Shown here piece by piece: positions 37,701 to 49,700 of a DNA stretch of 64,000 nt. The notes under the pieces are model-generated. The model was not told the DNA's origin and made no database searches. It saw only the letters and a program-made list of their open reading frames with translations. The stretch covers positions 15,415,138 to 15,479,137 of the forward strand of contig NC_084831.1 in NCBI RefSeq assembly GCF_033115175.1, given 5' to 3'. Every line of letters begins with the position of its first letter. The first letter of the stretch is position 1. The stretch is from Lepus europaeus (lineage: Eukaryota > Chordata > Mammalia > Lagomorpha > Leporidae). The position numbers and the translations under genes were made by a program.

Positions 37701-40700
37701 GGACCACAGATCCACGTGGCACACTGGTAAACATGGTAAAATGCAGTGGCTTTTTCATGTACCACCAGGGACCGGCACTGTGGCGCAGCGGGTGAAGCTG
37801 CTGCTCGGGGTGCCTGCATTCCACCTCACAGCGCCGGCTTCAGTCCCGGCTGCTCCACTGTGACCCCTCTCCCTGCTACTGCGCCTGGGAGGGCGGCGGA
37901 AGATGGCCCAAGGATTCGGGCTCTTGCTACCTATGTGGGAGACGATGGAGTTCGTGGCCCAGCTCTGGCTGTTGTGAAGTGAACCAGCAGGTGGAAAGTC
38001 TTTCTGTCTTTCCTTCCGTCACTTTGCCTTTCAAATAAACACAGTTTAAATCTTAAAAGCACAACAGCCGACTTCCGCTGCTTTATGACTGCCAGGAATT
38101 CACAGCCCAGGTAGTATGAGAAATGGTACAAGCTGGTTCAGAGTGACTTAAGGCCACACAGCACTCTGGTGCGGAGGGGCCTTTGTGGGGGCCTTGGCAC
38201 ATACCTGGGGGCCTGCTGGAGGAGACAGAGAGGAGGAGGAGGAAGAGGAAGAGGAGGAGGAGGAGAGGGAGGAAGAGCGGGGAGCGGCTCTCAGGGCTGC
38301 TGCAGGCCGGGAGTGGGCGGAAGGCCCCCGGGGAGGGGGTTGGGGGCGGGCGGCAAAGCTGGAAAGCAGCTGCCAGATCTCGGCGTCCACGCGCCTCTGG
38401 GCCTCGTCCACCTGGGGGGGCAGGAGAGGAAGGGCAGGGAAAGGAGCCGAGGGACAGACAGCATGCCCGCCCCACGCGGAGCCAGGCCCAGCCAGCCGCC
38501 AGGGCTGTGCTACTGACCCGAGTGGCAGGGCCCACTGCCCCACCCGGGATCTCAGGAGCCAGGTGGGCTTCCTGGGTGCGGGTGCGGTGACTCTGGGCTG
38601 GGGCTGCTGGGGAGAAGCCCTCCAGAGGGTGCCTAGCAAGACAGGGGCAGACCTCTCCCCCGAGGCAAGGCCAGGAGCAGCGGCCTCGGGTAGGGGAGGT
38701 GCCCCTGGGGCCTGACTACTCCCCTGGGCCCCGGGGCATCCGCCCGAGGTGGCTCCGGGCTGTCTCCCCAGGGCAACAGCGGAATGGACTGGGGGTCAGG
38801 CTGGGGCCAGAACTGGGGGACACGGTCTGGGATAGCCCGGGCCTTGGATCCAGTCTCTTCCTTGGAGCCCCAGACGCAGCCTGTCCTGGCCAGGCCCTCA
38901 GTTACCTGTGATGCCTGCTGTGCCCAGCCTCTGCCCTCTGGGGGCCCCAGGATCCTCCCAGCTGCCACAGCTGCCCGCCACTGCTCCTCTGAGAGGGACG
39001 TGCGGTTCTGATGGGGTGGAGGGCACAGGCCACATCAGCCCTCCCAGTGTCCCGGCGTCAGAGCCATGGGCAGGGTTCCCTACCCATGGACAAGGTGGCC
39101 AGAAAGGTGTCCACACAGACTGGGAGACAGGCAGGCACACGGGGCTCCTCCAGGTGCTTGGGCACCAGGGGACTAGAGATGGCTGCTTAGGTGGCACTGC
39201 TGGGGGAACCCGGGGTCCAGATAAACTCCTAGGGATTAGCATTAGGTTAGTTTCCCTGCCACCTTGGGCACAGGGGCCAGGGGGCACGGTAGTGCCCCGA
39301 CCAGAGGACCACTGGCTCTGGCTGTATTCATGCAGACCCACGGTGCCTTGGGCACCGGGCCGAGGGCACACAAGAGCACAACATGCCCACGTCACACCGG
39401 CCTCGTGCCATGCACATCACCGGCCTACCTGGTGAGCCCGGCGCATCCGCACGAAGTCGGCCTCCCTCTGTGGGGCACAGAGAAATGCCACGAGAAGAGA
39501 CAGAGAAAGGTCTGAGAGGGGCAGGGCAGGGCAGCAGGGGGCCAGAGCAGGAGGAACAGAGAGAGGCCACAGCAGCAGGCAGCCCAGGGAGGGGGCTGGG
39601 GTAGCAGGCTCTGTCCAAGGCAGAGTTCCCTTCCTGGGTCCCTGGGGGCACTGCTGAATCCCACCTCCCCTGGGAACCACGAGATGGCCTTCGCTGCTCC
39701 CGGAGCACAACTGAGCAGGCCGCCCTTACGTCCATCACTAAGACCCCGCCCTCTGCAACACCGTTCCCAGTGCTGGCACCTCCCACTGGACCATGGAGTA
39801 GCAAAGACAAGTGCTCTCTGATGACTGGCGCACTGCACGGTGGCTGCTGACCAGAGTTCGAATCCCAGCACTGCCGCCCACTACAGCCGTGGGGTGAGGT
39901 CAGTTTTCTCTTTCCTCCCGTGTGAGATGGGGCAGCAGTGGCACCTAGCTCACAGTGTCCCACACCTAACAGGGGCTCAGTAAATGCTCGAAAGGCCTGG
40001 AGTCAGGATTGCGCCCAACACCACGCACAGCGCCAACAGTGCACGGCAGGGAACTAAGTCAGCAAACGATCGAACCCCAAACTGTCGCCTCTGCCCTGGC
40101 GAGCCGAGGGCCTCGCCCAGGACCTATCTGCTGGATGCCTGCTGGAAGCTGACAGTCAGCAACAGCTGACCCTGAGCAGTGCCCAGCGCAAGCTGCAGGC
40201 CTCCGGGTCTCCCTGGAGTTCAGGTTCATCAGAGGTGTCCGATGGGGCAGCAGCAGGGCTGGGCGTGAGACCAAGGCCTATGACACCCCAGAGGCCACAC
40301 ACTTAGCCCCGACGTGGCAGAAACGGGGCAGACACCTGCCTGCCCGCCTGCCCACTGAGACAGCTTGGAGGCAAAGCCGTGCTCGGCAGGGGCCTGGGAT
40401 CTGCAGCCCGCGCTGGGCGTCACACCTTGTCTCCCTGGTACGCGTCCGGCAGCTGCCAATAAAAGGGCTCCTGGCCGAGGTGGGCGAAGTTGCCGAAAGA
40501 GAGCTGGGCCCCCTCGGGCGCGGGTTCCACGGTGAAGCCTCCCGTCAGGCGGCTGTTGCGCTGAGGGTTGACCAGGGCAAAGCCTTGGAAGTCGCCAGGA
40601 GCAAAGCGGCTGGAGATCTGGCAGGGGAGGGAGGGCCTGTGTCAGCCTGGGTGCCGAGGCAGACATCTTGGTGGGGGTGGGGCAGTTCGCTGAGATGGGG

Positions 40701-43700
40701 TGCTGGGGGGTGTGAGGGACATCAGAGGGGTACACTGTGAGGTGCTGGCTCCAGTGCCGAGGTGGGTGACAGCCTGGGGATGCTGCTGGGCCATGGCTCT
40801 TACCAGGTGGCGCGTGTAGGAGGAGCTGGCGCACTGCTGGGTGACGCCCATGCAGAAGCAGGGCAGGCAGCCGTCAGGGTTGCTGGCACTCAGGTGGAAG
40901 TGGTGGGGCCGGCAGTGGCTGCAGGTGAGGCCTTCGACCTGGGCCTGGGCGGATGGATGGGAAGATGGGTGCAGGGACCTTGGTGGGCCGCCCCTGCCCC
41001 TAGCGGCCTCTGAGGACAGCTTCCCACACACTTCTGGGTAGCCCCTGCCCCGGTTCCTGTGCCCAGGTCCTGGCTCCCACCAGATCCCAGGCTGGGGGGC
41101 AGATGGGCTTGGAAAGGACAGGGTTGGACTGACCTTGCACTGGCACTGGCCAGTGGCATCACACTGGCTGCTGATGCTGCCCTGGGGGTCACAGCCACAG
41201 CCTATGGGCTCTGGCACCTGGCCGTCTCCTGGGGGGGGGAGTCACAGCTGGAGACCCAAGCCCACCCCCAAGCCCGCCTGTTCTCGTCACTCTTCCGGTA
41301 CCCGGCTCAGCACCAACAGGGGGAGCTGATCTGAGGCAGGCACCCCCTTCTCAGCCGTGGGAGGTGGGGGGAGCCTGCTCCCATCCCATCTGACAGATGA
41401 AGAAGTAGAGGCTCTAGAAGCGAAGCCACCTGCCCCAGGTCGCAGAGGAACAAAGCCTGTGCCTCACCCCCCACCCTGAGGACACCGGGCAGCCCAAGCA
41501 CAAAGCCCTCCCTGAGCCCACTCACTCTGGCATGGCTGGCCCTGGCTGGGGTTGCCGTGGTAGCCGGGGGCACACCTGCAAGACAGAAGGCATTGGAGGA
41601 AGAGAATCCCGAAGGGGCAGCCATCAGCCCAGGCCCAGGCGGGCCTCCGTGGCCTCACGGCGCTGACGGAGACCCGTCCGCCTCACTTACCCATTTACAG
41701 TGGGGAACCACGAGGGAGAAGAGTGGGGTGCGCCAGAGAGTGAGCCTGGTCAGGCCCCGAGCCCAGGGCCTTCAGCAAAACCTGGCCAGGCTTAGGGCTG
41801 GAACGCAGGCCTGGGTGTCTGAGGCTGAGCCCCCCATGGAGCCAGCAAGCTGCCTCCGGGACCCACGGATAGTGAGAGGAAGAGGTTCTTGGCTCCCCCA
41901 TGGGGAATGCGGGCCCCATCCTGTACCCCCTTGCCTCACCTCTCACAGAGCCGCCCGCTGTGGCTGGGGGCGCAGGCGTCGCAGGTGGGGTGGCCGTCAG
42001 TATCCAGGAAGCATGTGTGAGCAGCCCTGAGAACACGGGGACAAAACTCCCATCAGAAAGGCAGTCGTGCCCGCTCTCTCCCCCAGCCTCCTTCAGAATG
42101 AGGGTTGGGGCCGGTGGGGGTTGGGGGAGGGAGGGGTGTGTGAATACGGGCCTTCTGAGCACCAGCTATGGGCTAGGCCCTGTGCTAGAGTTCCATCCAC
42201 CTGGCGCTAAGGTGAGGGTGACATCCCCATCTCACAGATGGGTAAGCTGAAGCTCCGAAACCATGTGTATCATATACCAAGTGACACACTGTGGAAGTGG
42301 TAAGACAGGAAGGAAGGGGTGTGGGGAGGGGGTGGTGGACATGCTTGGGAAGGGCAGGTATGGGCAGGGCCTGGACGCACTGGCCGGCAGCAGGGGCTCC
42401 ATAGCACGGGCAAGGCTGGCAGTCCTGTGGTGTCCCCTGCTGGGCATCCCCATAGTATCCCGGCTGGCACTGCTGGCACCGAGGGCCCTCCGTGTGGTGC
42501 TGGCAGCCCTGGAGGGACAGAGTGCGGGTTAAGGTTGGGCTCCTGGATGCCACAGAAGCCTGGTGGGGAGGAGGGCGGGCAGGACTCACCTGGCAGGCAC
42601 CTGTCTCAGGTTCGCAGGCCTCCGAGTGGCCGTGGCAGCTGCAGCGTTCGCAGGTGCCCAGGTAGAGGCCGCTGGGCATGCGTGTGTAGCCTGTGTCGCA
42701 GTCCTGGGAGCAGAAAGGGGGATGTGGGAGGGGCTTCCTGGATGGGACCCGTTTGGGACAGTCCTGGACAGTCCCGTGAGTGGCTGGGGCTGTGGAGTGG
42801 GCATGGGGAGGTTGGGGGGGGGGGTGAAGCTTGAGAAAGAGGAGGAGCCAGGGAACACCACGAAGGGAGCTGGCTGGACAGGTTAGTGGGGCCCAGCGCT
42901 CACCTGGCAGGACGGGCCACGGTACCCAGGTGGACAGGTACACTGCTCCACTTCTAGTGCCGGGTCCTGGCCAGTGTCCTCGGGCACAGCCACGTCCATG
43001 CTGACGCCAGACACCCTGAGCACGACAAGACCGCTCTGATTGGGCCCTCGCCAACCCGCACGGTAGGGCCCTTTCTCACCGCATCTCCCAGCGGCCCCTT
43101 CCCCACGCTGCGGGGGCCCGGTCCAGGCCCCCAGCTGAGGCCTCCTCCCCCCGCTGCTGCAGGGGTTGTGGCTAAAGGCTCACACGGGCAGCGTTCTCCA
43201 AAGGGTCACCTTCCTTGCCAGGGTGAGGTGACCACTGACAGGCTAACACAGGGCGTAGGGCCCGGCCTCACACTAAGACATCTCTGCAGGCTGATTTACG
43301 GCCCGGAGCTCCCTGGGGCAGGAGGTGACCGCCAGACCTGAGGCCACTTCCCTGCGCGGCCCCACCCCCTCCTGTGTCCCTCCCTCTTTGGTGAGGCCTC
43401 CTTGTGAATCACTTTCACTCCACTACCCGTCTTAGGTTTGCTTCTAGGGAGCCTGATGGAAGATATACCCTGCTTTAATGTCCACTTTACAGATGGGAAA
43501 AGTGAGGCTGCAAAAGCCACATAACCTGTCAGTGGCAGGGCTGGTGGTCTGGCTGCCCTGCACAGCACCCCCTGGATTGCAGCCCCCCTCCCTGAGCCCT
43601 CTCCCGTCCTCCCGCCCGGATCCCAGACACCTGCTCTCGGCCGGCCGCTGGCTGTAGGATGCCCGGATCAAGAGTGCGTCGATGCCCGCTAGCGCCATCA

Positions 43701-46700
43701 GTAGGTGCTCCCGTGTGGCTGGCTGCCCGTCAGGCCGCTGCCATGCTTGCTGCCAGGGAGAGAGCCCACGCGCTCAAGGCCTGACCCCTGGGGGGTTGAC
43801 ACCCTGAGGAGGAGGAGGGGACCTGGCTGGGCTCACCTCCCGGAAGGGTATAGTGAAGGAGCTGGGCTGGCCGGGGACAGGTTCCTGGGAGGTGCGATGT
43901 TCCAAGGTGATGCTGTTGCCCTGCAGAACCACCAGGGGCTGCCCATGCAGCGGCGGGGAGCCGGGCTGGGGCTGCTGGGTCACTGTGAAACGCAGCTCTC
44001 CCCCGTAGGAGGTCACCTGGGACGCAGGGTGGACAGGTGGTTGGGCCCTGCCGTTGCTCCAGCAGAGCGTCTTCTGCACAGAGCTCCCAGGGGACCACGA
44101 CGCTCCGGCGTCCACGCCTTCGCCTGTGCTCTGGCTGCTGCCTGGGGCACCCAGCCCCTGCCCAGCCCCTGCCCACCTTGTCTCCCCGGAAGCGTGGAGG
44201 GAGGCTCCAGAAGTAGGGTCCCGGCAGGAGGCTGTGGAAGGAGGAGAAGAGCAGCTCCCCGGCTGTGGGGGAGGAGATGCCCTCGCTGGTGGTGTGGGTG
44301 CCCGCGGCGTTGGTCAGGCTGAACTGCGTGGGCTCCTCGGAGGCCCCCAGCACCTGGGAGGGTGGGACAGGGTCAGGAGAGGCGGCCTATGCAGCCCTGG
44401 GCTCCCCGGCCCTGCCCACCTCGTGCAGGTACCTGGGCGCGGCTCCAGGAAGAGCTGGAACACTGGCGACTGACCCCCATGCAGAAGCACTTGAGGCAGC
44501 CGTCGGGGTTTCGCGTGCTCAGGTGGAACGAGCCGTCGGCACACTCATTGCACAGCCGCCCCACCACGTTGTTCTGCGGGCACAGAGCTGCGAGCTGCAG
44601 GACAGCCCACGGGAGGGGCCGCCTGGAGCTTCCGGCCCGACCCACCCACGGTCTGCACGGGGACCCAAGGCCCAGGGGAGCCACTGCCAGAGCCTGGCAC
44701 CACTGTCTGAGCAAGAATTCCCGGTTAATAGGAACTTAGGCAACCACTTTGGCTGCAGGGGCAGTCAAATGAACCGGTATTTGAAACACAGCAACTTAAC
44801 GAAAACAATTAGTGCTACCGTTGATGGAGGGTTCCCCGCCTTGTTCTGGTTCCTGTACAACCGTCACCTCCCTCGACTCCCCTACGTCTCTTGAGAGGCA
44901 GGTGATAGCTCCACCCCTCACAGGAGAAGCTGAGGCCCCGGATGTGAACTGATCTGAAGAACAACCCAGCTTGTTCGTCTGCTCTGGGATTTGAGATCAA
45001 GGGTGCCCGACTCCAAAATCCGTCCCGTTCCCTTGTCCGCTGACACTCACTCTCCCGCTCACAATGCAGGTGACTGTCCCCCTGGAGCTTGCATTTCCTC
45101 ATCCCCACATTGGGGGTGTGATGCCTGCATCAGCTAATGCCAGTGTGGCAGGTGACAGAGTGCGGGGAAAGCGAAAGCGACACACAAACACGCACGCATG
45201 CACAAGCACGCACACACACACACACGCACTGCTTCTGCAGGGAAGGTCTAGGGCTCGAACTCAGGTCACTGGGCTCCCTAGCCAGGACTCCCTCCCTAGC
45301 CAGGTCCCCTCTCCAGCCAGCTGGGCCATGAGTCTCCACCCTGGCCTCCGCCCACTGGCCGAGGCGCCACGGAACGGTGCCCAGCGGCTGGGGCAGTGTG
45401 CGTACCTTACACTGGCAGGCCTCCCCGGCGGTCCCCAGGCTGCCTCGCTCATCACAGCGCACAAGCTGCTGGGCTGGGGACACAAAGTGGCAGGGCAGGT
45501 GGGAACGGGACACAGTCGGGGCAGTCACAGGGATGGGGTGGGGCGGCCCTCAGAGGATCACGGGGCTCGGGGGGCCACTGGTGGCACTGGGGCGGGTGTC
45601 AGGGGGTGGCTGCTGAGGTACTCACTGATGGGCCTGCACTTCCCGCCCGGCTGGATGGGGTTGCCCTCGTATCCGGGGGCACAGCTGGGGGAGACGGGGC
45701 TGTCAGTGGCACTTCCCCAGGATGGCCCGCCTGCCCCAGCCCCCACCCACTCTCCCTCACCTCTCACAGCGGCGGCCTGTGTAGCCAGGGGCACACGCGT
45801 CACACGTGGCTTGGCCATCCGTGTCCAGGAAGCAAGTGTCCGAGAATCTGTGGGTGTCAAGCAGGCAGGGCGTGGGCAGAGCTGGGGGCCAGGCCTGATG
45901 CCCACCCTGGGAACCCAGTGCTGTCTGCACGGACACCATATGCCACGATGCCTGGCGCCAGCTCCCTGCCCAGAGCATGCCCCCAGCCTGTCCCGTTGCC
46001 GTGCCTCCCCCGAGCTGGCTCTGACCTGCGGGAGGCATCGATGTATGGGCAAGGGCAGGGCCGGCAGGCAGTGGCCGTGGCCTTGGTCGCGTCCCCAAAG
46101 AAGCCGGCCTTGCACTTGTTGCACTGCGGTCCCTCCGTGTTGTGCTGACAGTTCTGCAGGGAGGCAGAGGGAGCGGCTCAGCTTCCGCAGGACAGGACTG
46201 GGCTGGACAGCCTGGTGGGCCCCTGAGGCTGCTGGCTCAGGGGACCCGGGAGTCCAACTGTGTCCTCTCACTGCCAGCAGGAGGCTCATCCTCTCCCCAG
46301 GGCAGCCAGTCCCACAGATGGGTACAAAGGGCCGCTTCCTATGGACGGAATCCTGCCGCCCTCTTTGACCCACACCCACCAGCCACTCTTGCCCTCTGAA
46401 CCCACTTCTTTGCCCTTGACGACTCTGCAAGGATTTGGAGAAGTCAGTTCTGCCCTGGCTGGGCCTCCTGTTCTGCCAGGCCCTCAATCCCAGCTCTCTT
46501 CGCTGCTTCCAAGAAACACGGCACGGTATCTAGGCCCTTCCGCTTCGGGCTGCCCTGCTAAAGGCCAGGCCACATGCCTCTCCCCAGGCCCAGCCGGACC
46601 GGGCGGAGAGGGGACGACCTTCCCTTCCCCGGTAGAGGTCAGGAGAGCCGGCTCAGCCGCCAAGGCAATGTGGAGGCTCGTGCTGAGTACACAGGCACTG

Positions 46701-49700
46701 GGGGTCTCACCCAGCCCCAGCCAGCATCCAAGAGCCGGCTGGCACCACTCACCAGGCAGTGGCCGTACACAGGGTCACAGGAGCTGGCGTGGCCATTGCA
46801 GTTGCAGCCGGAGCAGGTGCCCAGGTAAGGCCCACCGGGTACCCGGGTGAAGTGGGCAGCGCAGCTCTCGCAGGACAAGCCGGAATAGCCGATGGGGCAT
46901 CTGCGGGGACAGCACCGGGAGAGGGCACTGCAGGAACCGCAGACCCTGCTGGGTGCGCTCCGTCCCTGCAGCGCCCCGGCGGGGTCAGGCACCTGCACTC
47001 CTCCACGCTGTGTGCGCGGCCGTGGCTGGTGGCATAGGTCACGGTGGTGTCCATGCTGATGTCGCTCAGCCCCACGCTGGCCATCTTGGCGTTGTACACG
47101 GTCTGGATGAGCACGGCCTCCAGGCTCTGCAGCACCTGCAGCATCTCCGCCCGCTGCACTGGCCGTCCAGACTCATGGACCCAGTGCTCCTGGGTGCGGA
47201 TGGAGCGAGGGGGTCACGGGTCAGCACCTCCCCGGCCTGCAGCCGCTCCCCCCATCCCCAGCTCTAAGGACCCAGGTGCCACCTACCTCAGAGAGCTGGA
47301 CCTGGCGCTGGTTCAGGGCGCCGGGTTGGGTGGGTGTGTGGCCTCGGGAGAGCAGGCGATACCCAGCGCCCACGAGGATGACGTCTGGCCGCTGCACCGG
47401 CTCTAGCATGCCACGTGCCAGGTCATAGCGCACCTTGTAGCGCAGGGAGCCGCCATAGGAGTCCACCTGGCCGGGAGAGGGCTGATCAGGGCAGCCAGGG
47501 CACACCTGAGCCCCCTGGGTACACCTGAGCCCCCTGGGCCAGCCATGGACAGATGTGCAGTCTTCTGGCTCCTCCCTCATTTAGCCTACCTGTGCCTGAA
47601 CCCCAGCTAGGCACAGGGGAGCCAAGATGGCTGACTCAGGCTCTGCTGCTCGGGTGCTCAGGCCATAGCAGGTAGAACAAAGCTATGCAACAGGTGGCCA
47701 GGGAGGCCAGGGCCAGGGGCACTGAACTTAGCCCAGGTTTGGGGTAGTGGTCAAGGAAGGCTTCCTGGAGGAGGGGATGCCGGTTCTTTCCAAAGGCTGA
47801 GTTTTTCCCCTGCCAAGAGTGTCAGGCAGGGGTCCTGCTATGAATGAATGAGCCCCATGGGCTGCACTGGGACACAACAGCACCTTTTTCCCAGATCTGT
47901 TTCTGAGGGAGGGGTCAAGCAGGTTCTGAGCATGAAAGGAGGGATACGGCCCCCCCACCCTGCCCCCGCTTCCTGGGGGGCAGCAGCTCGGCCCCTCACT
48001 TTGTTGCCCAGGAACTGCTCGGGCAGAGCCCAGAAGGAGTCGTGGACGAGGAAGCGACGGGACAGGTCGACCAGCTGGAACTCCTGCAGGGTGGTGTCGA
48101 CGTGCAGCTGGGTGGAGGACAGGGGCGGCATGCCGGGCTGCGCGGGCATCGTCACGTTCACACCTGGGGGTGGCACAGGGGCGGGCTGAGGGTGCAGGAG
48201 GCGCAGTAACCCGCCGAGGCGGGCAGCTCTGGGGACACTGCGGTCTCCCCGTAGCGAGGACAAAGCGAAGTTTCTTTTCCTGTCCAGAGTCCTGCAGCAG
48301 CATTGCCTGAAGCATGCTCTGGGGAAAGCGAAGGCCAGGACGCGACGGCCAGGAGCAGAGTCAGAGGCAGGCCCAGGGGACTCTGCCGTGGGACTTCTCA
48401 GGGCCTTTGCTTGCTAAGCGATGCATGGACCTCAGGGGCTGGAAAAGCCCCGAGTGGGCAGTGGAGAGCTCCACCATGCTCCAGACGGTGAGCCCAGGCA
48501 AGGGCCTCAGTTTCCCTATCTATAAAATGGAATAAATACTGGCTTGCCTCATAGAGTTATACTGACAAAATTATAGCCCAAAGCCAGGCATTTGGTGTAG
48601 CAGTTAAAGTGCAGCTCGGGATGCCCACATCCCACATCAGAGAGCCTGGGTTCGAGTTCTGGCTCCTCTCTGGGGTTCTTGCTAACGCACGTCCTGGGAG
48701 GCATCAGGTGGTGACTCAAGACTTGGGTCCCTGTCACCCATGTGGGAGACCTGGCTCCTGACTTTGGCCTGGCCCAGGTCCAGGTGTTATGGGCGAGAGA
48801 ACCAGTGGATTGGAGATCTCGATTTCTTTCTTTAGAATAAATAGAATAGATGAAAAAAATTAAAAGTTAGTTTTTATTACTGCTGTTGCTATGACGGGTC
48901 ATCTGGTCTACCCCTCTCCTAGCTACACGCACGCGAGCACACACACACACACACACACAGGTATTCCCTGAGCAGGATCCGCCAACAAAACTTTCTGCGA
49001 TGATGGATTTGCTCTGAATCTGCGTTCTCACACAGCATCCTCTAGCCACACGTGGCTATTAACACTGGATGTGGGTGACAGGATCCGAACGTGGACAGCC
49101 ACACGTGGCTGGTGACTACCACACTGGCCAGTGTAGTGCTAGGCGATGGGGAGCTCAGTACCTCCACAGGCAGCACCTCCCAGCTTGGGACAGGTGTGAA
49201 TTCTAGAAAGTTCTTCCTTACAGAGTTCATGTCTGTTTTGTATCCCCTGCAACCCTGCAGAGACGCCCAGGCCCTCATCCGTGGCAGGGGCATGAGAGCC
49301 TACAAATCCAAGCATCGCTCCCGCCTCCCGGCCTGCTGGGGTCGCCCTCAGGCGCCCTCCACACACAGGCCACCTGCTTGCCCTGGAATCCTCACCCAGC
49401 CTGATCATCCAGATTCCATCAGGGGCCCGGGTTCCGGCTCGCTGCCTCTCAACAGCTGGGTGACCCTGGCGAGGCCTCACGACCTCTCGGACTCGGAGTT
49501 GTCATCTTAACACTGCAGACAGAGCCCTGACCTCGCCAAGCTCATCAGCCACGCGGGGCTTGCGTGTGACTCGGGCCAGCCCTGCAAACACGCTGGGGAC
49601 AATGGCCAGAGGGACCCAAGCTTGACACTGCTCTCTCTCAAGTTCCTCGAACAGCAAAGGGCAGAGCCGGGTAGCCAGGGTCCGGGTCTCCCTACCTCCA

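Noticed and set aside
41684-41700. Strong donor-like GTAAGTGAGG on minus
   Set aside because: No upstream acceptor with an open in-phase exon; sequence ends in TAA near the site and resembles the CATTTTACAG part of a MIR.
45064-46368. 434-codon plus-strand ORF
   Set aside because: Lies antisense to HSPG2 exons 18-21 and GC-rich introns; composition effect (stop-poor antisense frame), no recognisable domain.
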